Assembly: GCF_036108815.1 (NCBI RefSeq)
Contig: NZ_CP107985.1
Span: forward strand, 8,181,501-8,245,500
DNA length: 64,000 nucleotides
Direction: 5' to 3'
From: Streptomyces sp. NBC_00353
GTDB taxonomy: Bacteria > Actinomycetota > Actinomycetes > Streptomycetales > Streptomycetaceae
The position numbers and the translations under genes are program-made. How positions within the stretch are numbered: position 1 is the first letter of the stretch; each line of letters starts with the position of its first letter. The notes under the pieces were generated by a model. The model worked only from the letters and a program-made list of their open reading frames with translations. It was not told the DNA's origin and ran no database searches. This document shows, one piece after another, positions 16,613-24,303 of this stretch.

Positions 16613-16646
16613 GCCCCGTCGGGCCTATGGATTGACCCGACGGGGC
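16613..16646 (+). terminator. Terminator of the SDR operon
   Basis: A perfect 11-bp inverted repeat GCCCCGTCGGG / CCCGACGGGGC with a 12-base loop, 39 bases after the second SDR gene. Confidence 0.85.
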
Positions 16647-16692
16647 GCTGCGGTATGGTCTGCCGACCCATGGCTGATCGAGGAGCGTGCAC

Positions 16693-18273
16693 GTGTTCTA
16701 CCGGGCCAGGCTGCAGGCCGCTGCAGCCCTTGCTTCCCTTTCTCTGCTGGCCGGCTGCGGTCTGTTGTCCGACAGCGGATCGGAAGCGGATCAGAAGATA
16801 GTCGTCGGTACCACGAGTGAGCCCTCCACTCTCGATCCGGCGGCGGCGTGGGACAACTCCTGGGAGCTGATGCGCAATGTCTTCCAGACCCTGGTGAGTT
16901 TCCCCACCGGCAGTACGAGCCCCGAGCCCGACGCCGCGGAGTCCTGCACATTCACCGACCGGACCAGTACGGCCTACCGCTGCACCGTCAAGAAGGGGCT
17001 GAAGTTCTCCAACGGGGACAAGCTCGACGCCGAGGCCGTGAAGTACTCCATCGACCGGATCCTGACCATCAAGGTCAAGGGCGGCCCGGTCGGCCTGCTC
17101 GGCTCGCTCGACCGGGTCGAGACCGTGGGTGACGACAAGGTCGTCTTCCACCTCAACAAGCCGGACGCCACCTTCCCGTTCGTCCTGGCCACCCCCGCGA
17201 TGTCTCTGGTGGCGCCCAGCGACTATCCGAAGGACCGGGTCCGCACGGACGGCAAGGTCACCGGATCCGGCCCCTACCTCCTGGACACGTACGTGCCGGG
17301 GGACAGGGCCGAGCTGGTGAAGAACCAGAACTACAAGGGCTTCGCCAACCGCAAGAACAATGCCGTGACCATCCGGTATTTCAAGGGGTCCGCCCCCATG
17401 GTCGACGCGCTGCAGAAGGACGAGATCGACGCCACGTACCGCGGCCTCACCGCCGAGGAGGTCGTCAAGCTCGAGGACAACAAGGACAAGAACAGCAAGC
17501 TGCAGCTCATCGAGACCGTCGGCGCCGACATCCGCTTCCTGGTCTTCAACCCCGAGGACCCGGCCGCCGGGAACCCTGCCGTCCGGCGGGCCATCGCCCA
17601 GCTCGTGGACCGGGACGCCTTGGTGGCCAAGGTGTACCAGGGCACTGCCGAGCCGCTGTACTCCATGGTGCCCAAGGGCATCGCGGGCCACACCACCAGC
17701 TTCTTCGACAGCTTCGGTGACCCGGACCAGGAGAAGGCCAAGCAGATCCTCGTCAAGGCGGGCATCACCGAGCCCGTCGCGATGACGTTCTGGTTCACCA
17801 CCGACCGGTACGGCTCCTCGACGGCCCCCGAGTTCGATGAGCTGAAGCGGCAGCTGGAGGCCTCCGGGCTGTTCAGGGTCACGCTGAAGAGCGCGCCGTG
17901 GAAGACCTTCCAGGCGGGTTTCACCAAGGGCGACTACCCGGTCTTCGGCCGCGGCTGGTTCCCGGACTTCCCGGACCCGGACAACTTCATCGCCCCCTTC
18001 GTGGGCAAGGACACCGTCACCGGTATGCCGTACGTGAAGAACGAGATCACCCAGCATCTGCTGCCGCAGAGCCGCCAGGAGAGCGACCGGGGTGCGGTCA
18101 GCAAGGAGTTCGAGCGGGCCCAGAAGATCCTGGTCGACGACGTCCGGCTGCTGCCGCTGTGGCAGGGCAAGCTGTACGTGGCGGCGGGCGAGGACATCGG
18201 CGGCGGCGAGCGCGCCCTGGACCCGCAGACGGTCATGCAGATGTGGGAGTTGTACCGCAAGGCCAGCTGGTAG
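16693..18273 (+). CDS. Family 5 ABC transporter substrate-binding lipoprotein
   Basis: A 526-residue extracellular solute-binding protein of the DppA/OppA type. The N-terminus is a lipoprotein signal peptide with lipobox LLAGCGLL, so the mature protein is tethered outside the membrane. The body shows the family pattern KKGLKFSNGDKLDAEAVKYS and a late WFPDFPDPDNF stretch. GTG 16693 is preferred over GTG 16687 because the AGGAG at 16681 is then correctly spaced. No permease or ATPase genes are adjacent, so it is an orphan binding protein that must share a transporter. The likely ligand is a peptide or similar solute. Confidence 0.92.
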   Translation: MFYRARLQAAAALASLSLLAGCGLLSDSGSEADQKIVVGTTSEPSTLDPAAAWDNSWELMRNVFQTLVSFPTGSTSPEPDAAESCTFTDRTSTAYRCTVKKGLKFSNGDKLDAEAVKYSIDRILTIKVKGGPVGLLGSLDRVETVGDDKVVFHLNKPDATFPFVLATPAMSLVAPSDYPKDRVRTDGKVTGSGPYLLDTYVPGDRAELVKNQNYKGFANRKNNAVTIRYFKGSAPMVDALQKDEIDATYRGLTAEEVVKLEDNKDKNSKLQLIETVGADIRFLVFNPEDPAAGNPAVRRAIAQLVDRDALVAKVYQGTAEPLYSMVPKGIAGHTTSFFDSFGDPDQEKAKQILVKAGITEPVAMTFWFTTDRYGSSTAPEFDELKRQLEASGLFRVTLKSAPWKTFQAGFTKGDYPVFGRGWFPDFPDPDNFIAPFVGKDTVTGMPYVKNEITQHLLPQSRQESDRGAVSKEFERAQKILVDDVRLLPLWQGKLYVAAGEDIGGGERALDPQTVMQMWELYRKASW

Positions 18274-18307
18274 GGCTTGCCCGGTCGACTGTCAGTGGCC
18301 CCCGGTA

Positions 18308-18325
18308 GGTTCTTGGTCAAGAACC
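18308..18325. promoter_or_regulatory. Inverted repeat upstream of ung
   Basis: GGTTCTTG-GT-CAAGAACC has perfect 8-bp arms 26 bases before the ung start. A regulator site is likelier than a terminator given the two-base spacer; the binding protein is unknown, and it does not look like the actinobacterial LexA box. Confidence 0.45.
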
Positions 18326-18350
18326 GATTTGCGTACCGGAGGTTGTTGAA

Positions 18351-19034
18351 GTGACCGACACCGACCTGCTGCCCGAGTCCTGGCGCGGCGTCCTCGGCGA
18401 AGAGCTGCAGAAGCCGTACTTCAAGGAGCTCACCGAGTTCGTCGAGGAGGAGCGGGCGAAGGGGCCGGTCTATCCGCCGCGCGAGCAGGTCTTCGCCGCG
18501 CTGGAAGCCACTCCGTACGACAAGGTGAAGGTTCTGGTACTCGGCCAGGACCCTTACCACGGCGAGGGGCAGGGGCACGGGCTGTGCTTCTCCGTGCGGC
18601 CCGGCGTCAGGACGCCGCCCTCCTTGCGGAACATCTACAAGGAGATGAAGGAGGAGCTCGGTCTGCCTGTTCCGGACAACGGGTATCTGATGCCGTGGGC
18701 CGAGCAGGGCGTCCTGCTGCTCAACGCCGTGCTGACGGTCCGCGCCGGCGAGGCCAACTCGCACAAGGGCAAGGGCTGGGAGAAGGTCACGGACGCGGTG
18801 ATCCGCGCGGTGGCCTCGCGGCCCGATCCGGCGGTCTTCGTCCTCTGGGGCAACTACGCGCAGAAGAAGCTCCCGCTGATCGACGAAGAGCGCCATGTGG
18901 TGGTCAAGGGCGCGCACCCGTCGCCGCTGTCCGCGAAGAAGTTCTTCGGCTCCCGTCCGTTCACGCAGATCAACGACGCCGTTGCGGCACAGGGGCACCA
19001 GCCCATCGACTGGCGCATCCCCGACCTGGCCTGA
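18351..19034 (+). CDS. ung: Uracil-DNA glycosylase
   Basis: A 227-residue family 1 UNG that removes uracil from DNA to start base-excision repair. Catalytic Asp67 lies in GQDPYHG, the uracil-binding region LLLNAVLTV follows, and the His189 loop is HPSPLSA. Length and motifs are full. GGAGG precedes GTG 18351. The gene stands alone between a lipoprotein gene and a conserved hypothetical, with a palindrome in its promoter and tandem terminators behind it. Confidence 0.96.
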   Translation: MTDTDLLPESWRGVLGEELQKPYFKELTEFVEEERAKGPVYPPREQVFAALEATPYDKVKVLVLGQDPYHGEGQGHGLCFSVRPGVRTPPSLRNIYKEMKEELGLPVPDNGYLMPWAEQGVLLLNAVLTVRAGEANSHKGKGWEKVTDAVIRAVASRPDPAVFVLWGNYAQKKLPLIDEERHVVVKGAHPSPLSAKKFFGSRPFTQINDAVAAQGHQPIDWRIPDLA

Positions 19035-19052
19035 CCGCAGGCACCTGCCCGA

Positions 19053-19094
19053 CAGGCTCGGGTGCTTTGCCCGAGCCTGAGCGGGTTTGCCCGC
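19053..19094 (+). terminator. Tandem terminators after ung
   Basis: Hairpin one is CAGGCTCGGG-TGCTTTG-CCCGAGCCTG (19053-19079). Hairpin two, GCGGG-TTTG-CCCGC (19081-19094), follows after one base. Confidence 0.85.
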
Positions 19095-19245
19095 ATCAGC
19101 GGCTAGCGTCGAGCCGACCGGATTCGAACGGACTCCATCGGGCGTGACGCAGCGACCGGACGCTATGCAGCGACCGGATGCGACGCGGCAGCCGGTGCGG
19201 TCGGATCCGACCGGGATCGGCTGGGCAGGCGCGAGGGAGACCGCG

Positions 19246-19740
19246 GTGACGGAGCAGCAGCAGGAGGCGTCGAGGGACGCCGTCATGACCAGGATCGGCC
19301 AGGCGATCATGCTGCTGCACGGTGGTGACCGGGAAGAGGCCCGGAATCGATTCGGCGCAATCTGGTCGGAGATCAGCGAGGACGGCGACGCCCTTCACCG
19401 CTGCACGCTCGCGCACTACATGGCAGACACCCAGGACGATCCCGGTGATGAACTGGCCTGGGACCTGAGGGCGCTGACCGCCGCAGAGGGGTTGACTGAC
19501 GAGCGGGCGGCGGAGCACCGGGACGCGCTCGCGGTCCGGGCCTTCTATCCCGCGCTCCATCTCAGCCTCGCGGCGGACTATGTGAAGCTCCAGCGCCCGG
19601 AAGCTGCCTGGATCCATCTGAACCGGGCCCGGAAGGCCTCCGACGTGCTCGCGGACGACGGGATGGACGACGGGTACGGGGGAGGGGTCCGAGCAGCGAT
19701 CGGGCGGCTGGAGCGGCGGCTGTGGGATCAGTGGCCGTAG
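19246..19740 (+). CDS. Conserved helical (TPR-like) protein
   Basis: A 164-residue soluble, helix-rich protein with TPR-like spacing (AIMLLHGGDREEARNRFGAI; LHLSLAADYVKLQRPEAAWI). It looks like the widespread Streptomyces proteins annotated as tetratricopeptide-containing hypotheticals. GTG 19246 with GAGGGAG upstream is preferred; the frame is open from 19087, but that part repeats RPDA-type residues and lacks an RBS. No specific function can be assigned. Its last 13 bases overlap the convergent lipoprotein gene. Confidence 0.7.
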   Translation: MTEQQQEASRDAVMTRIGQAIMLLHGGDREEARNRFGAIWSEISEDGDALHRCTLAHYMADTQDDPGDELAWDLRALTAAEGLTDERAAEHRDALAVRAFYPALHLSLAADYVKLQRPEAAWIHLNRARKASDVLADDGMDDGYGGGVRAAIGRLERRLWDQWP

Positions 19741-20183
19741 GTGTCTTCGCAGATCCGGGACTGGGGGCTGCCCGCCGGCCAGCCGCCGTACCCCCGCCCG
19801 AGTGCGCAGACGTCCGTCCCGGTGGAGGGGGAGGACGGCAGGGCAGGGACCGGTGCAGGCATTGCGCGCGGCGCGTGACCCGGCCAGTGCCCGGTCACGC
19901 CTGGATGCTGCCTTTGCTGCGGAGCGCGCGGCGCGCTGCGGCGGGTCTCCGAGGGGGCCCCGGCGACCGGGCCGGATAGCGCCTCGGAGGGCTTCGGGTC
20001 CGGCAGGGCCTCCAGCGTGTCCCGGACCGGTGGCCGGATGATCTGGGGGGCCAGGTCCTGGACGGGCCTGCTGGTCGCGGGCCGGGGCGCAAGGCCCGGC
20101 TGGGGCTCCACGGACACGCAGCCGGACACGGCAGTGACTGCCACCCCGACCAGGAGCTTCACGGCGATTCTGGTTCGTTGCAC
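19728..20183 (-). CDS. Small proline-rich lipoprotein
   Basis: About 151 residues: a short positively charged start, hydrophobic segment and lipobox (AVTAVSGCVSVEP), then a long Pro/Arg/Ala-rich region and a conserved-looking end with two Cys (TDVCALGRGYGGW; SRICEDTYGH). The two C-terminal cysteines could form a disulphide outside the cell. It resembles a conserved Streptomyces lipoprotein family of unknown function. The start is uncertain (GTG 20183, or ATG 20213 or 20246); none has a strong RBS. Confidence 0.6.
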   Translation of the reverse strand: MQRTRIAVKLLVGVAVTAVSGCVSVEPQPGLAPRPATSRPVQDLAPQIIRPPVRDTLEALPDPKPSEALSGPVAGAPSETRRSAPRAPQQRQHPGVTGHWPGHAPRAMPAPVPALPSSPSTGTDVCALGRGYGGWPAGSPQSRICEDTYGH

Positions 20184-20287
20184 CTGGGCAACTCTGCTGT
20201 GCGGGCGGCACATCGCGGGAGCGGGGGAGTCATGATTGGCCCGCACGAGTGACCCCCGGTCAGCGCAACGCCCGGCTGCTGTGGCTC

Positions 20288-20308
20288 CCCGCGGCGGGGC
20301 GCCGCGGG
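20288..20308 (-). terminator. Terminator of the DinB gene
   Basis: CCCGCGGCG-GGG-CGCCGCGGG, a 9-bp stem with a three-base loop, 42 bases past the DinB stop on the minus strand. Confidence 0.65.
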
Positions 20309-20349
20309 CCAGGGGGCGGGTCGGGCTCCGGGTCGGGTCCCGGGCCGGA

Positions 20350-20862
20350 TCAGTCGCCGGTCGAGCCGTCGACCCGCTCCCGGACCAGATCGGCGTGGCC
20401 GTTGTGCCGCGCGTACTCCTCGATCATGTGGGTGTAGATCCACCGCAGATTGAACTGCTCACCCTTGCGGCTCAGGCCGACCGACAGGTCGTCGAGGCCG
20501 ACGTTCGAGGCGATCTCCCGCGCCCGCGCGATCTCCGCCTGCCAGATGGCCGCGTCCTTCTCCCAGGTGTCCGCCTCGGTGAGATGGAACTCGCCGTCCC
20601 GGTCCTCGTCGGTTCCGTAGATCGGCTTCACGTCCTCACCGGCCAGGACCTCGCGGAACCAGCCGCGCTCCACCTCCGCCATGTGCCGTACGAGCCCGAG
20701 CAGGCTGAGCTCCGACGGCGGCACGGAGGCCTCGCGCAGCTGGGCGTCGGTGAGGCCCGCACACTTCAGCGCAAGGGTGTCTCGGTGATAGTCGAGCCAG
20801 CCCTCAAGCATCGGGCGTTCGGCGGCGTTGATGGCGGGTTCGGAGCGTTCGCGCGTCGTCAT
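20350..20862 (-). CDS. DinB-family protein
   Basis: A 170-residue four-helix DinB/DUF664-type protein. Possible metal-binding histidines appear in LGLVRHMAEVERGWF and in YTHMIEEYARHNGHAD, the usual three-His pattern of thiol-dependent DinB enzymes. In actinomycetes such proteins include mycothiol-dependent transferases or hydrolases acting on electrophiles. ATG 20862 (MTTRERSEP) is taken, three codons inside the longest frame. It lies 40 bases downstream of the TetR gene on the same strand, so it could share its message. Confidence 0.87.
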   Translation of the reverse strand: MTTRERSEPAINAAERPMLEGWLDYHRDTLALKCAGLTDAQLREASVPPSELSLLGLVRHMAEVERGWFREVLAGEDVKPIYGTDEDRDGEFHLTEADTWEKDAAIWQAEIARAREIASNVGLDDLSVGLSRKGEQFNLRWIYTHMIEEYARHNGHADLVRERVDGSTGD

Positions 20863-20902
20863 GCCGGGCATTCTTCATCAGTGATCATGTCCGGGCCAGG
20901 CG

Positions 20903-21547
20903 TTATTGCCCGCGGGTCCCCAGCATTCCGCGCAACAGCTCGCTGAATCCGGTGCGCAGCTCCGCCGCGGTCGGTACGGAGCGGTGGTACGACCCTGCGG
21001 CGCAGGAGAACATCAGCCCTTCGCACCAGGCCACCAGGGACAGGGCATGCCGCTCCGGTTCGGCCGAACCGGCCGCCGTCATCAGCGCCACCAGGGGTTC
21101 GCGGAACTGGCGGCCCGTCGCGTCGAAGAACTCCCGGAGCTCCGGCCGCCGGGTGGCTTCCAGGGCGAGTTCGTACCGGCAGATCAGCAGCTCCGGGTGG
21201 CGGGTCAGATACCGGTGCAGGGCCAGTGCGAGACCGGCGACCAGCGCGTCCGGGCCCTCGGTGGGTTCCGCCTGCAATCGGCCGTCCGGTTCGCCGCCCG
21301 GCATCGGGAGTTCGCCCGGGGCGAGCACCTGCGCCTCGCGCTCCGCCAGTCGCCGCACCGTCGCTTCCAGCAGGGCCTGCCGGGTGCGTGCGTAGTTGGA
21401 CGTCGAGCCCTGGGGGAGCCCGGCGCGCTCGTCGACGGCGCGATGGGTGAGCCCCCGCATTCCCCGCTCGGCGAGCAGCGCCAGGGCGGCATCGGTGATC
21501 AGGTCGGCCCGGGAGGTGCCGGGGGCGCGTGTGGTGCTTGTGGCCAT
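20903..21547 (-). CDS. TetR-family repressor
   Basis: A 214-residue TetR regulator. Residues about 14-60 form the DNA-binding domain (TDAALALLAERGMRGLTHRA, then AGLPQGSTSNY); the rest is an alpha-helical ligand-binding domain. It is divergent from the flavin monooxygenase gene, and two identical 14-bp operator copies lie between them. The simplest reading is that it represses both itself and the monooxygenase until a ligand, perhaps the monooxygenase substrate, binds. Confidence 0.92.
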   Translation of the reverse strand: MATSTTRAPGTSRADLITDAALALLAERGMRGLTHRAVDERAGLPQGSTSNYARTRQALLEATVRRLAEREAQVLAPGELPMPGGEPDGRLQAEPTEGPDALVAGLALALHRYLTRHPELLICRYELALEATRRPELREFFDATGRQFREPLVALMTAAGSAEPERHALSLVAWCEGLMFSCAAGSYHRSVPTAAELRTGFSELLRGMLGTRGQ

Positions 21548-21567
21548 GGGACCAACCTACCGCCGCG

Positions 21568-21581
21568 ACTACACCTGTAGT
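21568..21581. promoter_or_regulatory. TetR operator copy 1
   Basis: ACTACACCTGTAGT: perfect 6-bp inverted arms ACTACA/TGTAGT around CC, 20 bases from the TetR start codon. Confidence 0.8.
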
Positions 21582-21595
21582 ACGGTGAGTTCGTC

Positions 21596-21609
21596 ACTAC
21601 ACCTGTAGT
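21596..21609. promoter_or_regulatory. TetR operator copy 2
   Basis: A second identical ACTACACCTGTAGT, 28 bp centre-to-centre from copy 1 and just ahead of the GAGGAGGAG ribosome-binding site of the monooxygenase gene. Confidence 0.8.
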
Positions 21610-21623
21610 TCCGAGGAGGAGTC

Positions 21624-22832
21624 ATGGCCAAGCCCCATGCGGTCGTCATCGGCAGCGGAATCGGCGGTCTGACCGCCGCCGTGGCCCTGCACCGGCGCGG
21701 CTGGCAGGTCACCGTCATGGAGCGGGCCGCCTCCCTGGAGCCCGTCGGCGCCGGCATCGGCCTCGCGCCCAACTCCCAGCGCGCCCTGGACGTGATCGGC
21801 CTCGGTGACCGGATCAGGGCCCTGGCCGCCTGGCAGGGCGACGGCGGGATGCGCAGACCGGACGGCCGCTGGCTCGCCCGGACCGACAGCGCCGCCGCGA
21901 CCGAGCGGTTCGGCGGCCCGATCGTCCTGGTGCACCGCGCCACCCTGATCGATGTCCTCGCCGCCGAACTGCCCGCATCCGCTGTCCGTACCGGGGCGGC
22001 GGCGGAACTCGTGGACCCGGGCACCGCGGGCGGTGCCCGGGCCGTCGTCGCAACGCCGACCGGGAACATCGAGGCCGACCTCGTCGTCGGCGCCGACGGC
22101 ATCAACTCGGCCGTACGCTCCCTGCTCTTCCCCGCCCACCCCGGACCGTCGTACGCCGGCTTCACCACCTGGCGCGTCGTCGCCCCCGCGCCCGGGAAGC
22201 CCTTCGCCCCGCACGAGACCTGGGGCCGCGGCGCCCTCTGGGGCACCCAGCCGCTCAAGGACGGCCGGATCTACGCGTACGCCGCCGCGGTCGCACCGGC
22301 CGGAGCGCGGGCCGACGACGAGAAGGCCGAGCTGCTGCGCCGGTTCGGCGGCTGGCACGACCCGATCCCCGGAATCATCGCCGCCGTCGAACCCGACCGG
22401 ATTCTCCGCAACGACGTGCACCATCTGATCGACCCTCTGCCGGCGTTCCACCGGGGCCGCACCGTCCTGGTCGGCGACTGCGCGCACGCCATGGCGCCCA
22501 CGCTCGGCCAGGGCGGCAACCAGGCCATCGAGGACGGCATCGTGCTCGCCCACCACGCGGCGCCCGACGGCGACCTGGCGGCGGCCCTCGCCGCATACAG
22601 CACGGACCGGGTCCCGCGTACCGGCGGCATCGTCCACAAGGCCGCCCAGGTGACCAGGCTGATGCGCCTGACCAGCCCTCCTGCCGTCGCGCTGCGCGAC
22701 ACCCTGATGTCCGCCGTCTCCCGGTTCGGGCCCGGCCTCGTCCTGCGCACCTTCGACGGCATCGCCGACTGGCGGCCGCCGCAGCACACGTATGCTGCCG
22801 GGACGAGGAACACGCCCATGTCGCAGCGGTAG
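21624..22832 (+). CDS. FAD-dependent aromatic-type monooxygenase
   Basis: A 402-residue class A flavoprotein monooxygenase. The Rossmann motif GSGIGGLTAA is at about residues 9-18, the second FAD motif VVGADGINSAVRS near 155 and the third GDCAHAMAPTLGQGGNQAIE near 288. Such enzymes hydroxylate aromatic or polyketide-like substrates with NAD(P)H and oxygen. ATG 21624 follows GAGGAGGAG. Its promoter carries two operators for the divergent TetR protein, so expression is probably substrate-induced. The Gfo/Idh gene starts 34 bases after it and is likely co-transcribed. Confidence 0.92.
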   Translation: MAKPHAVVIGSGIGGLTAAVALHRRGWQVTVMERAASLEPVGAGIGLAPNSQRALDVIGLGDRIRALAAWQGDGGMRRPDGRWLARTDSAAATERFGGPIVLVHRATLIDVLAAELPASAVRTGAAAELVDPGTAGGARAVVATPTGNIEADLVVGADGINSAVRSLLFPAHPGPSYAGFTTWRVVAPAPGKPFAPHETWGRGALWGTQPLKDGRIYAYAAAVAPAGARADDEKAELLRRFGGWHDPIPGIIAAVEPDRILRNDVHHLIDPLPAFHRGRTVLVGDCAHAMAPTLGQGGNQAIEDGIVLAHHAAPDGDLAAALAAYSTDRVPRTGGIVHKAAQVTRLMRLTSPPAVALRDTLMSAVSRFGPGLVLRTFDGIADWRPPQHTYAAGTRNTPMSQR

Positions 22833-22866
22833 CCACGGGCGGGTCATGGGCGAGAGGGAGACCCCT

Positions 22867-23766
22867 GTGAAGGTCGGCTGCATCGGGCTCGGCGACATCG
22901 CGCAGAAGGCGTATCTGCCGGTACTCACCACCCTGCCCGGGGTCGAACTGCATCTGCAGACCCGCACCCCCGCCACCCTGGCCGCCGTCGCCGAGACCCA
23001 CCGGATCCCGCCGGAGCAGTGCCACACCGATCTCGACTCGCTGATCGCCGAGGGCCTGGACGCCGCGTTCGTCCATGCTCCGACCTCCGCACACCCGGAG
23101 ATCGCCGGCCGACTGCTCGATGCCGGTGTTCCCACGTACATCGACAAGCCGCTCGCCTACGAACTCGCCGATTCCGAGCGGCTGGTGCACCTCGCCGAGG
23201 AGCGCGGTGTCAGCCTGGCCGTCGGCTTCAACCGGCGGCTGGCGCCCGGCTATGCGCAGTGCATCGAGCACCCCCGCGAACTGATCCTGATGCAGAAGAA
23301 CCGGGTGGGTCTGCCCGAGGAGCCGCGGGCCATGGTGCTCGACGACTTCATCCATGTCGTCGACACCCTGCGCTTCCTGGTGCCGGGCCCGGTCGAGCAC
23401 ACCGTCGTACGGGCCAGGATCCGCGACGGGCTGATGCACCATGTCGTGCTGCAGCTGTCCGGCGACGGGTTCACCGCCATCGGTGCGATGAACCGGCTCA
23501 GCGGCTCGACGGAGGAGCGGCTCGAGGTCTCCGGACAGGACTCCAAGCGCGAGGTGGTGAACCTCGCAGAGGTGATCGACCACAAGGGGCAGCCGAGCGT
23601 ACGGCGACGCGGAGACTGGGTGCCGGTGGCCCGTCAGCGCGGTGTCGAGCAGAGCGTGCTGACCTTCCTGGACGCCGTGCGGGCCGGAAAACTGCTGAGC
23701 GCCCGGGACGCTCTTGAGACCCACGAGTTGTGCGAGCGCATCCTGCGTGACCTGGACTGTGCCTAG
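22867..23766 (+). CDS. Gfo/Idh/MocA-family oxidoreductase
   Basis: A 299-residue NAD(P)-dependent oxidoreductase. The N-terminal Rossmann fold opens KVGCIGLGDIAQKAYLPVL, and the EKP-like active-site motif reads YIDKPLAY, with Lys conserved. The C-terminal alpha/beta domain binds a sugar or other polyol. At 299 residues it is slightly short for the family. GTG 22867 has GAGGGAG upstream; the longer frame from 22792 overlaps the monooxygenase gene. Operon position suggests it acts in the same induced pathway. Substrate unknown. Confidence 0.87.
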   Translation: MKVGCIGLGDIAQKAYLPVLTTLPGVELHLQTRTPATLAAVAETHRIPPEQCHTDLDSLIAEGLDAAFVHAPTSAHPEIAGRLLDAGVPTYIDKPLAYELADSERLVHLAEERGVSLAVGFNRRLAPGYAQCIEHPRELILMQKNRVGLPEEPRAMVLDDFIHVVDTLRFLVPGPVEHTVVRARIRDGLMHHVVLQLSGDGFTAIGAMNRLSGSTEERLEVSGQDSKREVVNLAEVIDHKGQPSVRRRGDWVPVARQRGVEQSVLTFLDAVRAGKLLSARDALETHELCERILRDLDCA

Positions 23767-23930
23767 GGGGCCGGCGGATCAGGTCGGAAACCCCTGGCGC
23801 ACCGCGCCACAGCGGACCGTTCACAGCGGAATCCGCAGGTCAGAACGGGTTCCGATCCGCTCCGGATGCGTCCCGCTCGGGCCCGGGGCAGGCTGAGGGC
23901 AATGGACCGCCGGCCCGTGGAGGTGACCTC

Positions 23931-24278
23931 GTGAAGCCTCACGACGAGCCACAGGGATGGGGTGCGCTCCAGCCACCGCCCGGCTACTACTCGGCGGACG
24001 GGCGGCCCCCCGATGCGACACAGCGCAGCCTGATCCTCGACTGGGCGGTCAATCAGCGGATCGCAACCGGCTGGCGGGTGGAGTCCCGGGCCGAGACACA
24101 GGTCGTGATGGTCAGGGGGCAGCCGCTCAACCACGTGCTGCACGCCCTCCTGATGGTGTTCAGCTGCTTCCTGTGGGGCGCCGTGTGGATGGTGCTCGCC
24201 GTGAAGAACAAGGTCGAGCGGGTCGCGCTCACCGTCGACGCGCAGGGGCAGATCGTCTCCGTGAACGGCCCGTCATAG
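23931..24278 (+). CDS. Small single-helix membrane protein
   Basis: A 115-residue protein with a polar N-terminal half containing WAVNQRIATGWRVESRAETQ, then one strong hydrophobic helix (ALLMVFSCFLWGAVWMVLAV) and a short tail. The pattern of a short beta-rich stretch (VVMVRGQPLNHVLH) before one membrane helix recurs in actinobacterial and phage proteins of unknown role. GGAGG precedes GTG 23931. No partner is evident; it converges on lnt. Confidence 0.7.
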   Translation: MKPHDEPQGWGALQPPPGYYSADGRPPDATQRSLILDWAVNQRIATGWRVESRAETQVVMVRGQPLNHVLHALLMVFSCFLWGAVWMVLAVKNKVERVALTVDAQGQIVSVNGPS

Positions 24279-24286
24279 CGTGAGTG

Positions 24287-24303
24287 CCCGGTCAGTGACC
24301 GGG
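24287..24303. terminator. Hairpin at the lnt 3' end
   Basis: CCCGGTCA-G-TGACCGGG overlaps the lnt stop codon and lies between two convergent genes. The loop is very tight, so it may act as a weak bidirectional terminator. Confidence 0.45.
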
